Of a stretch of 25,344 nt of DNA, positions 4,789 through 13,293 are shown one piece after another; position 1 is the stretch's first letter, and each line of letters begins with the position of its first letter. Both the position numbers and the translations under genes were made by a program. A model generated the notes under the pieces. The model did no database searches. It was given only the letters and a program-made list of their open reading frames with translations, and was not told where the DNA came from. Origin of the DNA: a virus. The stretch is taken from positions 1 through 25,344 of the IMG/VR virus record IMGVR_UViG_3300023106_000026. The stretch is one strand, 5' to 3'.

Positions 4789-5613
4789 CTAGTGTCTGAT
4801 ACTGTTTTGTTCGTTAATGTAAGTCATTAATCGCGCGAACAATGCCTTGAGTAGTCTAATAATATTAGCTACCAGGTTGTTTTCGTTTTTTACTGGAGGC
4901 ACTCCAATTGGATCTGCATTCTCTCCAGGATCAACAGGGTCGGGTGTTGGAATTTCTGGTTCTGGATCAGGAGTTGGTTCAGGTTCCACATAGGTACCAA
5001 TAACCGTAATTTCTGGAATCTGAGAGGTGTTGGATTCAGCAATACGAGTCCTACTCTGTTCAGTACCGTCTACAGTACGCACTTGATCAGTCCAACTGTT
5101 ACGTCCATTAACTCCAACTTGCTTGATACGAGTTTCACCTAATGGTAGAGTAGGGTCTTCTTCGGTGATACGCTCAAAGAGAATATCGTTCCCAAATTCT
5201 TCGTTGTGGTAATCTTCCCAACCGACTACTTTAACGTATCCCACCCACTCAGACCAACCAAGGAAACTAGGACGGTATCCGCCATAGTAACGCATTAGAT
5301 GATCGAGATTTGGGTGTAAATATGGTCGAGCATGATATCCAGGGTCGCTAGATGAGGCAACATAGCCATCATCAAGACGGGCCGCTACGTGACCAGCTGG
5401 TTCTCCTACTAACGAGAAGTAAACGGGTACTGTGATTCCCAGGGGGGGGACTTCACCTGGGTGGTTTCCACCACCTACATTAGCGTTCCATGCAGCTAAC
5501 GCTGTTGGAAAAGGGTGATCTGTGTGAAATGCATTTTGTACGTACGCCAAGCACCATCCGCCGGTATAACCGACTGACATGTCTGCGTCTCTTAGTTGTA
5601 TCCATCGTCCCAT
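4789..5613 (-). CDS. Endolysin: CHAP-like amidohydrolase plus G5 domain
   Basis: Residues about 1-130 look like a CHAP/NlpC-P60-type cysteine peptidase: GGWCLAYVQNAF gives catalytic Cys21, and PAGHVAARL gives His75, followed by the WSEW..GYVKVV end. Residues about 145-207 match a G5 domain (FERITEEDPTLPLGETRIKQ ... VDGTEQSRTRI ... VIGTYV), known for binding N-acetylglucosamine or cell-wall polymers. A Pro/Glu linker (208-240) and an amphipathic helix (247-268) end it. There is no signal peptide, so export should depend on the holin. An 8-base C run (G on the plus strand at 5442-5449) lies inside the catalytic domain codons and would be a slippage-prone site. Confidence 0.8.
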   Translation of the reverse strand: MGRWIQLRDADMSVGYTGGWCLAYVQNAFHTDHPFPTALAAWNANVGGGNHPGEVPPLGITVPVYFSLVGEPAGHVAARLDDGYVASSSDPGYHARPYLHPNLDHLMRYYGGYRPSFLGWSEWVGYVKVVGWEDYHNEEFGNDILFERITEEDPTLPLGETRIKQVGVNGRNSWTDQVRTVDGTEQSRTRIAESNTSQIPEITVIGTYVEPEPTPDPEPEIPTPDPVDPGENADPIGVPPVKNENNLVANIIRLLKALFARLMTYINEQNSIRH

Positions 5614-5622
5614 AATTTGTTC

Positions 5623-6069
5623 CTATTCTTTGATTATAAAATCGTTAGTTCTTCCGTTTGCTTCAAACCCGTACCAAGGGTACTTCACATCTATATCTAT
5701 TCGACAAGTTCTAGGTGTTCCCTCTAGGGCCGTCGGTAGCACTACCGGTATGTTCAGATTAAATTCACCTTCGCCTACTAGCGGGTTAAAGCTTGTATTA
5801 ATATCATAGGTAGAGGTGCGCTGTTCTGTTGTACAGGTAAGAGTGCGAGTTGATTCACCAGCTAATGCAAATTTCTTGTGTCCTACTGAATTGATATTAA
5901 CTGTTTCGCCCAGGGAGTACTCGATCTTATCCGTAGTGAGTGACCACGGACTAAGAACCTGAATAGGAGATATTGTTAAAACTAGGGCTACAAAAGATGC
6001 TAGCGTTACTAGGGCACCTAAGCCTACAATAAACGGAACTAATAAATTCTCTTTTATATAATCTAACAT
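5623..6069 (-). CDS. Membrane-anchored beta-rich protein, 148 residues
   Basis: One transmembrane helix (about 10-33) is followed by an outward-facing beta-rich domain with Cys79 and Cys122, possibly a disulfide, and no further membrane segment. The pattern 'SLGETVNINSV' is typical of Ig-like or pilin-associated beta sandwiches. It starts 1 base after the collagen-like gene and ends 9 bases before the endolysin ATG. Its place in the lysis operon suggests a role at the cell envelope (spanin-like or lysis regulator), but no family is recognised. Confidence 0.65.
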   Translation of the reverse strand: MLDYIKENLLVPFIVGLGALVTLASFVALVLTISPIQVLSPWSLTTDKIEYSLGETVNINSVGHKKFALAGESTRTLTCTTEQRTSTYDINTSFNPLVGEGEFNLNIPVVLPTALEGTPRTCRIDIDVKYPWYGFEANGRTNDFIIKE

Positions 6070-6070
6070 T

Positions 6071-6514
6071 TTATTCTCCTACTGACATCGGCATAGAACA
6101 TGCCAATACTCTTCCTAGAGGGTGCCAGTAAACTTCGGAAGAAGTCTTCCAAGATATCACGCCGTTTTCACATCTCATCTCGGGTGATGGCCCTGCTGGG
6201 CCGGTAGCACCAACGGCTCCGTCTTGTCCATCTTTACCATTGACCCCATTAGTACCATCGGCTCCATTAGAACCATTCTGCCCGTTAGATCCATTTGAAC
6301 CATTTTGGCCACTAGATCCGTTAGCACCGTCTCTACCGTTAGCACCGTTCTTACCATCATCACCGTTGATTCCGGGAGACGCAGGAACCCCTACGGTTAC
6401 ATATCCGCTATCGTTTTGATTAGCAGAATATACAACGTAGAGGTTAGATATAAAGATAGAGACTATAATAATCACTACCGATGCGACACCTATTTTCTTC
6501 CAGTTAATACTCAT
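6071..6514 (-). CDS. Membrane-anchored collagen-like protein, 21 GxY triplets
   Basis: A short basic N-terminus and one membrane helix (about 8-29) precede an uninterrupted collagen-like tract of 21 Gly-X-Y triplets (residues 48-110; DNA 6185-6373), rich in Asn, Ser and Asp rather than Pro. The C-terminal 37 residues contain Cys114 and Cys139. The topology implies a trimeric rod standing out from the membrane. Collagen repeats are common in phage tail fibres, but a membrane helix plus location among lysis genes is less usual. ATG is preceded by 'gataGAAATG' context; the upstream gene ends 2 bases earlier. Confidence 0.75.
   Translation of the reverse strand: MSINWKKIGVASVVIIIVSIFISNLYVVYSANQNDSGYVTVGVPASPGINGDDGKNGANGRDGANGSSGQNGSNGSNGQNGSNGADGTNGVNGKDGQDGAVGATGPAGPSPEMRCENGVISWKTSSEVYWHPLGRVLACSMPMSVGE
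6185..6373 (-). repeat. Collagen-like GGN NNN NNN codon repeat (21 units)
   Basis: Nine-base period encoding 21 consecutive G-X-Y triplets inside the 147-residue membrane protein. The repeats are divergent at DNA level, so copy-number change by slippage is possible but not evident. Confidence 0.85.
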
Positions 6515-6516
6515 TT

Positions 6517-6846
6517 CTATCCAGCTCCCTGCAAATTAATAAATAATTGGAAGGCATAGCTTACTAGGATACCTACAACTGTTGCGCCGATCCCCCATAC
6601 TGCTTTTTTAGTAGGGCCGTACTTCTCTTCAATGAGACGGTTACTAGCAGCTAGATCTTCTTTTGTGACAAACTTATCACGAGATTCTTTAATGAAGTCA
6701 TTGATAAGTTTCTTTGTCTCTGAATTATCTTCTCTCATAGAAGACTTTAGATCATCGATACTTTCTTTAATCCCATCAACACGCCAATTAGGCGCGTAAG
6801 CTTCTGGCCCACCTGGCCCCTGTTCTGTTTGTTTTCGTTCGCTCAT
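6517..6846 (-). CDS. Coiled-coil protein with C-terminal membrane helix (XhlA-like layout)
   Basis: 109 residues. After a Pro/Gly-rich start, residues about 23-76 are charged and helical (coiled-coil likely), and residues about 83-104 form one membrane helix. This is the layout of hemolysin XhlA-like proteins that accompany holins, and of phage DUF-type small membrane proteins. It is the first of the membrane genes in the lysis group. Topology would leave the coiled coil in the cytoplasm. Exact family unverified. Confidence 0.65.
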   Translation of the reverse strand: MSERKQTEQGPGGPEAYAPNWRVDGIKESIDDLKSSMREDNSETKKLINDFIKESRDKFVTKEDLAASNRLIEEKYGPTKKAVWGIGATVVGILVSYAFQLFINLQGAG

Positions 6847-6863
6847 TAGTTTCCTCTAGGGGT

Positions 6864-7277
6864 TTAGCTGCCCCAAACCTTGATATATTGTTTGTAGGCA
6901 CTTGTTACTCTATCATAGTCTATCTCAATGGTCGCATTACCGCTACCGTCTGTGCCATATCCGACTAATACGCCAGAAACAACGCGTCGAGTAAGGTTGG
7001 TCGAGGTATCCACATCGTAGTGTTGGGCACAATACGTTTCTGAAAGTCTAGTGATCGGGGTACCGTTATTTAGATCTAGTAGAATCGAGTGTGCAAACGA
7101 TGTAGTGCCGGCTGTTGTAGCTGTTGATACGTGCATTGCGCCATTTTCTGATGGTGTTGCTGATGGTGCACTCATTGTGATTTCAAAACCGTCTATGGTT
7201 GTGAAGCCAGGGACTGATAGGATCATGTTAGTTGTTGTGCTGTTATGGACAAACCAGCCTATGTGCATTTTTGACAT
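6864..7277 (-). CDS. Probable virion protein, 137 residues
   Basis: A Ser/Thr/Gly-rich, beta-type protein without signal or membrane segment, with one Cys and a Tyr/Lys-rich end (YDRVTSAYKQYIKVWGS). AAGGAG lies 8-9 bases before the ATG. It sits between the 1235-residue internal protein and the lysis genes. Composition is like small tail or head-decoration proteins; no family recognised. The 60-base gap upstream (7278-7337) holds a weak TTGTTT/TAAAAT pair only. Confidence 0.6.
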   Translation of the reverse strand: MSKMHIGWFVHNSTTTNMILSVPGFTTIDGFEITMSAPSATPSENGAMHVSTATTAGTTSFAHSILLDLNNGTPITRLSETYCAQHYDVDTSTNLTRRVVSGVLVGYGTDGSGNATIEIDYDRVTSAYKQYIKVWGS

Positions 7278-7337
7278 TATAAAAACTCCTTATTTTATGT
7301 CTAAAGTGTGACAGAAAACAAGGTCTCCAGCAAGCGT

Positions 7338-10300
7338 CTACTTGCCTCTAAGTTTGTCATCAATGAAATCAGAGATACCATTACCCCCGGTAACTGTACG
7401 GCTAATTGTATTAACTGTACCAGCAACAGGAATTGCGTTCAATACTGTTCGACTACTCACGCCACCGTACTTATTAATAGGGTTAAGCGGAGTATTTAAG
7501 CCACTACGCACCTTAGAGTTTTCATTCCAAGGGTTGATGAGGCTTGAGCCAGTAGGGTCTGTCTTAGATATAGATCCAGCAACTGTAGGAGCATCTGCTT
7601 CTGGGTTGATTGAACTTGCAAGTCCATCCCATGCGAATTGGATAGCGGCCGTAGCAGCCCACATAGCACCTAGTGCAGCGACCCTTTTAGGTCCACGAAG
7701 ACTTGACAATCCTTTAATAGTAGTATCAATAGTTTTAACGTTATCTTCTACAAGCTTGATATGATCTCGTATAACCTCAGCTGAAGGTGCGTCAGATGGA
7801 GCTTTACCAGATTTAACGGCTTTCTCTACATCCTTTAGGCCCTTTAGATAAGCCTTGTATTCACCGCGCATATTGGCGATACTAGTTGCTCGAGGATCTC
7901 CACGTTGGATAACGTCGAGTGCACGGGCATCTTTGATCTGAATTGTATCACGAATGAAGTTGCTAATACCCAATGGGAATCGCATGAACATTGTGATTGC
8001 ACGCTTAAGGGCTGAACTATCACGAAGGAACTCTGGTCGAGCCAGTGAGTTAGCGCCAAATGCTGTATTATTTACCTGGATATTACCCGATCGTTCTGCG
8101 AATGCAAGCGCTTCGGGATCTTTGAGCGCAGTTTTAATAGCTTCTTGTTGAGATCTGCCAGCAGCAATAGCTTCGGTATAGGCTTTTGTTTGAGAAAGTC
8201 CTTGTGCAAATGCCTGTCGGAAAGGAGCTTCGATTGACTTCTGTTCACCCCAACGGTTAATGTCGTACTTACGAGCAGCTTCACCAACCTTAGTTCCACG
8301 TAGTGCTTCACCGGCTTGGGTCGCAGCTGTTTCGCCACCATTAATATCACCTGATACAGTTTGATCACCAAACCAAGCCTTACTGTCTACTAGTTTTAAA
8401 TCATCTTTGTCAAAGGCTTTGGCAAGTTTACGCCCATCACCTGTGATATCACCACGAGCAAGTAGCTTCTGTGATAATGCAAATGCAGCGTTCTTTGGGT
8501 TATTCCATAGGAAGGCGCTGTAAACATTATTTTGTAGTCCCTTAATCCACTTATCAGCCGTAGAACTAGAACCTTGAGAGATCCCGTTAGCAAGCATAGT
8601 GTTTAAGTACTGAATACCATCATTGAATTGACCGGTATTAGCACGAATGTAAGCTGGAACCTTATCAAGCGAGTCGGCGAATTCATCTAGTACTGGTGTG
8701 AAGGCGATGTGATTGATCATTCCATCGACATATCGAGGAAGAACTTCGAGGATATTGTTGTTTGTAAGTTCTGGTTTCTCATCAAGTTTACGCTCCATTG
8801 CGTTACCAGATACAACACGAGTCTTTTTATCTACAAGTCCACCAGCAAGGTAGCTAGGTGATTCGGAATAATCTTTAAGCATATTCCAAGGAGAGTAGTT
8901 ATCACGAACCGGCATACCGGCATCGATCATCTTTTGTTTTATGTTATCAAATACTGTAACAACACGGTCATAGATTTGACGTGTCTCCGGGTCGGTAATA
9001 TATTTAGCAACATTGTCTCGATCTTCAAGGGCTTTAACGATGTCGGCACCAATCTTGATGCGTCCTGTCTCTGTTTTACCAGCAACTCCCTTAGATAGTT
9101 TGACGATCTCTCGCATAGGTACACGGAGGTCAGTCTTCATATCAGCTTTGATCTTAGATCCACGAACAAGTGATTCTGCTGTCTTTGCACCGGCTTCACC
9201 TAGTGTACGAGTGGCATAGCCAATAGAGTCGCTTAAGTAACGACCAATAGATTTCGTAAGATTTTCACTAGCTCCGTTAGAAACTTTACCTTGTGTAAGG
9301 TAAGTTACTGCCTTTGCAACTTCTGGATCAATCTTGTTTAGGTTAAGATCAGCAGCAAGTTGTGGATCAACATCTCCAATAGTGGCAAGTTCTGTATCTT
9401 TAGCTTTACGAGGTGTTTGTTTCTTTCCTAGAATCTCAGCAGCACGATCAGCTGGACTTATATCCATAGTTATCTCACCGATATCAGCTTGAGGGGTAAC
9501 CTCTGCGGCCATTGTCTTTACTGGCATTCCACCGTATGATTTAGATACATCTTCAATAGGGAATGATGTCATTCCTAACTCACGAGCAGCCTGTAATCGG
9601 TGGCGGCCATCTTCAATAACGACAGATCCTTCTGGAGTCTGACGTATGCGAATAGGTTGAGCTGTACCGTTTTCAATTTCCTGTTTGGCACGTTCAACTG
9701 CACCATTCTTTACACCGGCAGATGTTTTCTCTAGTGAGTTATCTGCTAATTGTGATAGCTTAGTAACATCCGCCTCACCATCATAAGTAGGTAGTGTAAG
9801 TGGATCTACATCAGCAGCAATAAATCGATCAGCAGTTCCTACTGTTTCAGCAGCTTGCTTAGATTTGAGGTATTCTGCTGGATTATCAGAAAGTGCAGCA
9901 GCTTCAAGATCATTAACTGGTTTCTGAGCAGGAGTTATGGTGTTAGGTTCAACATTTTGTGGTTCTACACGTGTAAACGGATTAGTAGCCGCTTCAGGAA
10001 CTTCAGGTGCTTTTTCTGTTTTCCCACCCTTTGTGATTTTAGGGCCTTCAATAAGAGTATCTGCGAATTTAGTAGCAGTATCTTGGTCCATTTCAAGTAA
10101 ACGCATAGAGAGATCTGGATTGGTTTCAATTGCTTTTTGAATCTTGGCTTGTTGGCTAGGTTCGAGTCGTTGTACTGCCTGGAAGAATGGTAGTTCTGAT
10201 ACCTTAATGTCATCAAGTGGGCTTTTGTCCCGACCACGAGTCTTTGCGAGTGTGCTAGATAGACGACCGAGAATACCACCAAGGGCACCTCCGATAGCAG

Positions 10301-11045
10301 CTCCACCAGCAGCACCGCCAATAACATCTGCCGCAGTAGTATCTGCACCGTTTTCTTCAACAGCACCAAAACCACCGTAGCCAGTACCAAGAATGGCACC
10401 AGAAGCAAGCCCTTGTTTTCCAGTAGTAGGGTTAAGAACTGCATCTTTAGCTGTATCGACAGCGCTTTTAATACGCGATGTCTTTGCAATGTTAAGTCCA
10501 CCTTCGGCGGCGGCTTCAACGCCCTTAGCGCCCTTAATCACGGAGCTACCCGCTCCGGCTGTGAGTGCATCAATAGCTACTTCACCGGCAGCACCGGCGT
10601 ACTTAGTAGGATCGGTAACATCTAGGATTTGTTCAGTGTCACCTTTTTGCTTAGCTTCCATTCTTTCAATCTCTTTATTGAGATTATCAAGCATCATCTT
10701 TTCTGACTCAGATAGAGAGCTAGCTCCAGGAGCTTTTACACCAACACTGTTGTCTGTTTTTGAAGTTAGAGTATCGCGAAGCTTTTTAGAAGCTGATATA
10801 GACTTACGCAAAGCATCATCTGCTTTTTCCTGAGAATTAAAAGTAACACTATCAAGTGCTCGGGCGTTGGCTTCAGTAATCCTTTTGTAAGGTTCGATAA
10901 TAGCATTAGCAACACCCTTGGCTGCGCCAGGGATACTGTATGGGCTATTAACATCGGTAGCTTGTCCCCACCAGCTTGAGTGTTGGAGATCTTTCTGAGT
11001 TGTAGCCGTCTTGGCTCGTTCGTCTTCTCTGTTGTAAAAAGGCAT
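7338..11045 (-). CDS. Giant internal virion / ejection protein candidate with ParB-like segment (1235 residues)
   Basis: The largest gene here. A helical N-terminus leads to a Gly/Ala-rich hydrophobic stretch (about 237-261, GGAAGGAAIGGALGGIL). A ParB/sulfiredoxin-like segment lies at about 430-500: QPIRIRQTPEGSVVIEDGRHRLQAARELG, shown here by its IEDGRHRLQAARELG core. Long charged helices follow, with a second hydrophobic stretch near 1115-1143. Its position after two helix-rich proteins copies the T7 gp14-gp15-gp16 order, in which the last is the large channel or lytic protein that enters the cell first. No transglycosylase motif was seen. It may be released into the host with the DNA, where a ParB-like fold could act on nucleic acid or nucleotides. 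Role by position is inference. Confidence 0.7.
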   Translation of the reverse strand: MPFYNREDERAKTATTQKDLQHSSWWGQATDVNSPYSIPGAAKGVANAIIEPYKRITEANARALDSVTFNSQEKADDALRKSISASKKLRDTLTSKTDNSVGVKAPGASSLSESEKMMLDNLNKEIERMEAKQKGDTEQILDVTDPTKYAGAAGEVAIDALTAGAGSSVIKGAKGVEAAAEGGLNIAKTSRIKSAVDTAKDAVLNPTTGKQGLASGAILGTGYGGFGAVEENGADTTAADVIGGAAGGAAIGGALGGILGRLSSTLAKTRGRDKSPLDDIKVSELPFFQAVQRLEPSQQAKIQKAIETNPDLSMRLLEMDQDTATKFADTLIEGPKITKGGKTEKAPEVPEAATNPFTRVEPQNVEPNTITPAQKPVNDLEAAALSDNPAEYLKSKQAAETVGTADRFIAADVDPLTLPTYDGEADVTKLSQLADNSLEKTSAGVKNGAVERAKQEIENGTAQPIRIRQTPEGSVVIEDGRHRLQAARELGMTSFPIEDVSKSYGGMPVKTMAAEVTPQADIGEITMDISPADRAAEILGKKQTPRKAKDTELATIGDVDPQLAADLNLNKIDPEVAKAVTYLTQGKVSNGASENLTKSIGRYLSDSIGYATRTLGEAGAKTAESLVRGSKIKADMKTDLRVPMREIVKLSKGVAGKTETGRIKIGADIVKALEDRDNVAKYITDPETRQIYDRVVTVFDNIKQKMIDAGMPVRDNYSPWNMLKDYSESPSYLAGGLVDKKTRVVSGNAMERKLDEKPELTNNNILEVLPRYVDGMINHIAFTPVLDEFADSLDKVPAYIRANTGQFNDGIQYLNTMLANGISQGSSSTADKWIKGLQNNVYSAFLWNNPKNAAFALSQKLLARGDITGDGRKLAKAFDKDDLKLVDSKAWFGDQTVSGDINGGETAATQAGEALRGTKVGEAARKYDINRWGEQKSIEAPFRQAFAQGLSQTKAYTEAIAAGRSQQEAIKTALKDPEALAFAERSGNIQVNNTAFGANSLARPEFLRDSSALKRAITMFMRFPLGISNFIRDTIQIKDARALDVIQRGDPRATSIANMRGEYKAYLKGLKDVEKAVKSGKAPSDAPSAEVIRDHIKLVEDNVKTIDTTIKGLSSLRGPKRVAALGAMWAATAAIQFAWDGLASSINPEADAPTVAGSISKTDPTGSSLINPWNENSKVRSGLNTPLNPINKYGGVSSRTVLNAIPVAGTVNTISRTVTGGNGISDFIDDKLRGK

Positions 11046-11046
11046 A

Positions 11047-11736
11047 TTAACCCCTTATGCTGAGGTTTGGGGCAACTGTTCGGCTAGCAGTGGCATTAGC
11101 TTGAGCCTGACTAAATCTGTCAGGGTAAGCAGAACGGAAACGTTGTACATAAGATGAGAACGTTTTAATATCGTTATCTGCCATAAACTGCTTAAGACCT
11201 GGGCGATCTTCGTAGAACTTATCTAGTTCTTTCTTGTTCCCGGTAGCCATAATAGATCCGAGTTTCATAGTATCTTCATAATCATTAGTGAAGTCAATAT
11301 CACTAGGATCAGCAGAACCCTTGAGGGCATTGGCAATAGTAGTATTAGTAGCACGAGCATAGTCGTTTACACTAATAGGCTTTCCTTCGCCATCAACAAA
11401 GGTATATCCACCGGCATCATTGAGGATGCGTTGGTAGTTCTTCGGGTCAGACTTTGCACGTTCTAGATCACGTACTCGCATTTGTTCTTTTAGATTAATC
11501 TCTGATTCTTGTTCTGCAGCACGACGTGCGGCTTCTTGCTGTTCAGCCGTGATAGCAGCGCTACCAGCACCCGCAGCACCTGAGGCTCCAGCCGCGGCTG
11601 AGATAAACTTAAGTTGAGCAAGGTTTTGAAGGTTGCCTATTTGACCTGCATTTTGTGCAGTCTGCGCAGGAGAAGCACCCAGGTTAGCCCGAGTGTTTGC
11701 TGCTTTGATTATTGCGTCAATAAAAGGTTGTTCCAT
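11047..11736 (-). CDS. Internal virion protein candidate, 229 residues
   Basis: Start ATG at 11736 is preferred because it overlaps the upstream TAA by one base (TAATG) and encodes MEQPFIDAIIKAAN; a longer reading to 11781 would use codons inside the upstream gene. The protein is helical, with a small-residue stretch (SAAAGASGAAGAGSAA) and a charged coiled-coil (about 60-100, rich in Glu, Arg and Gln). There is no Cys. It lies between the 322-residue and 1235-residue genes and resembles the middle member of an ejection-protein set. No family recognised. Confidence 0.7.
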   Translation of the reverse strand: MEQPFIDAIIKAANTRANLGASPAQTAQNAGQIGNLQNLAQLKFISAAAGASGAAGAGSAAITAEQQEAARRAAEQESEINLKEQMRVRDLERAKSDPKNYQRILNDAGGYTFVDGEGKPISVNDYARATNTTIANALKGSADPSDIDFTNDYEDTMKLGSIMATGNKKELDKFYEDRPGLKQFMADNDIKTFSSYVQRFRSAYPDRFSQAQANATASRTVAPNLSIRG

Positions 11737-12704
11737 TATGCGTATACCTGTGCTGCGAGAGCAATATCTTGTGGACGCCATCCTTGGTCCTTAAGGCCAG
11801 CAAGCCATGTTTGTACATCCGTTGAGTAAATATCATTTGTAGCATCGTATAGAGCGGCCTGGCGATCAGATTCGTTATTAAGACGGAAGTCGCGTTCATC
11901 TTGTGCTTGCATTGAGATGAAGTCATTGAGTTGCCTATCGAGATCCTGCTTAGTTGTGTCATTAAGTTCAATAGCACGATTACCTTTAACATCAAGATCT
12001 TCAAACGTACGAGTACGGAAGAGGTTCTGAGTCGCACGTTCGTCGCTAAAGTCTTTGAGTTGATTGTTACTTGCACGATTACGATCGAGCGTGGTTTGTT
12101 CGAGCTCTTGTTGCCCAAGCCCAGATTCAGTTAATCCTGCTTCTGCAAGTGCAGTACGAGCAGCACGGTTATTAACATCAAACTCGCTACCTTCTGTTTG
12201 TTGGAATTGGTCTTCATTATAAAGGCTCTGGTCAATAGCAGTATTAACATCTTGATCAGTACGAAGTCTATTAGTTCCTATATCTTCCTGCGTATATCGA
12301 AGGTCGGTATCAGAAGCTGCTTTAGCGGCGTCTACTTGACCGGTCTGTTGTGTTCTCTGTAATGTGTAGCGTTCTAGTTGGTTATTCAATTTGTCCTGAT
12401 AAACTGGGTTCACCGAACTACCAGCCTTAGAAGTTGCCGTTGCACGTGCAGAAGCGGTGTCTAGAAAAGGAAGTCGAGGAGTGGCGGCAGACTGAGCACG
12501 GATAGCTTCAATTTGTTGCTGAAGCAATTGTAGTTCTAGTGAATTAGAAGGAGAAGAGGCTATCTGATAGTTAGGAGCCGCTATAGGGGTTTTAGGTGTA
12601 AGGGGTTTGTTTCCCCAGATATCAGTAGTAGGCTTTGGGGTTTCTTTGATTAAACCTAGCCCTTTGAAAATATCTGCGCCCAAGTTTTGTAGCCAGTCAG
12701 CCAT
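11736..12704 (-). CDS. Internal virion protein candidate, 322 residues, coiled-coil
   Basis: An N-terminal MADWLQNLGADIFKGLGLI amphipathic helix is followed by a Pro/Ser linker (about 22-55) and a very long Gln/Asp/Arg-rich helical region (about 56-310) with 'LNNQLERYTLQRTQQTGQ' character and no Cys. The amphipathic N-terminus could touch membrane. This is the first of three consecutive helix-rich genes. The layout recalls T7 gp14, but sequence identity is not claimed. Confidence 0.7.
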   Translation of the reverse strand: MADWLQNLGADIFKGLGLIKETPKPTTDIWGNKPLTPKTPIAAPNYQIASSPSNSLELQLLQQQIEAIRAQSAATPRLPFLDTASARATATSKAGSSVNPVYQDKLNNQLERYTLQRTQQTGQVDAAKAASDTDLRYTQEDIGTNRLRTDQDVNTAIDQSLYNEDQFQQTEGSEFDVNNRAARTALAEAGLTESGLGQQELEQTTLDRNRASNNQLKDFSDERATQNLFRTRTFEDLDVKGNRAIELNDTTKQDLDRQLNDFISMQAQDERDFRLNNESDRQAALYDATNDIYSTDVQTWLAGLKDQGWRPQDIALAAQVYA

Positions 12705-12744
12705 TGTTCATTTGCACTTTCAGAGGTTTTATTATTCTTTAGAT

Positions 12745-12773
12745 AGTATGCTTTATTAGAGAGGTTATAGCAA
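12745..12773 (-). promoter_or_regulatory. Weak candidate promoter before the internal-protein genes
   Basis: On the minus strand TTGCTA (12768-12773), a 17-base spacer and CATACT (12745-12750), in the 76-base gap upstream of the 322-residue gene. Each box matches the consensus at four of six bases, so this is only tentative. Confidence 0.28.
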
Positions 12774-12780
12774 GGGTCTA

Positions 12781-13293
12781 TTACGGAGCAGCACGTCTGA
12801 TTTGCCCAACATACCTAGAGTTGAGCACTAATAGCTTTGCCCTAATTTTGTATTCATCTGCTCCAGTCTCAGTTATAGGGTCGACTGGTGGGGCTGGCAA
12901 TGGTGGGTATGTGTAATAATAATCGTGCTTAATATAAACATACGTGTCATCCGCATACGCATATATTAAAGTTGGACCAAGCCTATAGAAGTCCGTAGTA
13001 TACGTTCCAATAAAAGTATTGCCAGCAGCTGGCGCGTCGATAACACTCATATACAACCATACAGCTGGACGGAAAGGCATATTATGTTTAAAAGGCGGAA
13101 TAAGATCTTCGCTTACAAGCTGATTAGTAGAGCCTGCAGTCAGATTATTCATCGTAGGTAATGGGTTAAAAAGATACAAATGTTTTGGATTTGCAACCAT
13201 ATTAACCTTTAATTGATCATGCTCAGTAGTAAAGACAACATTTTTGTCTTCTGTCACTGGCTTTCCTTCTTCTGAAAACTTAGCACCTATCAT
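12781..13293 (-). CDS. Probable tail protein, 170 residues
   Basis: A beta-rich, Tyr- and Pro-rich protein (DDTYVYIKHDYYYTYPPLPAPP) with no Cys or membrane helix. Its ATG overlaps the TGA of the upstream gene (ATGA). It follows a YGI-type small tail protein and precedes the internal protein genes, where podoviruses often carry minor tail parts. No family recognised. A 76-base gap follows it. Confidence 0.6.
   Translation of the reverse strand: MIGAKFSEEGKPVTEDKNVVFTTEHDQLKVNMVANPKHLYLFNPLPTMNNLTAGSTNQLVSEDLIPPFKHNMPFRPAVWLYMSVIDAPAAGNTFIGTYTTDFYRLGPTLIYAYADDTYVYIKHDYYYTYPPLPAPPVDPITETGADEYKIRAKLLVLNSRYVGQIRRAAP

Noticed and set aside
4763-4791. Promoter before the holin candidate
   Set aside because: A good TATAAT is present, but TAGAAA at the -35 position does not match.
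7292-7321. Promoter TTGTTT / TAAAAT before the 137-residue gene
   Set aside because: The -35 is poor and the spacer 18 bases; not convincing alone.
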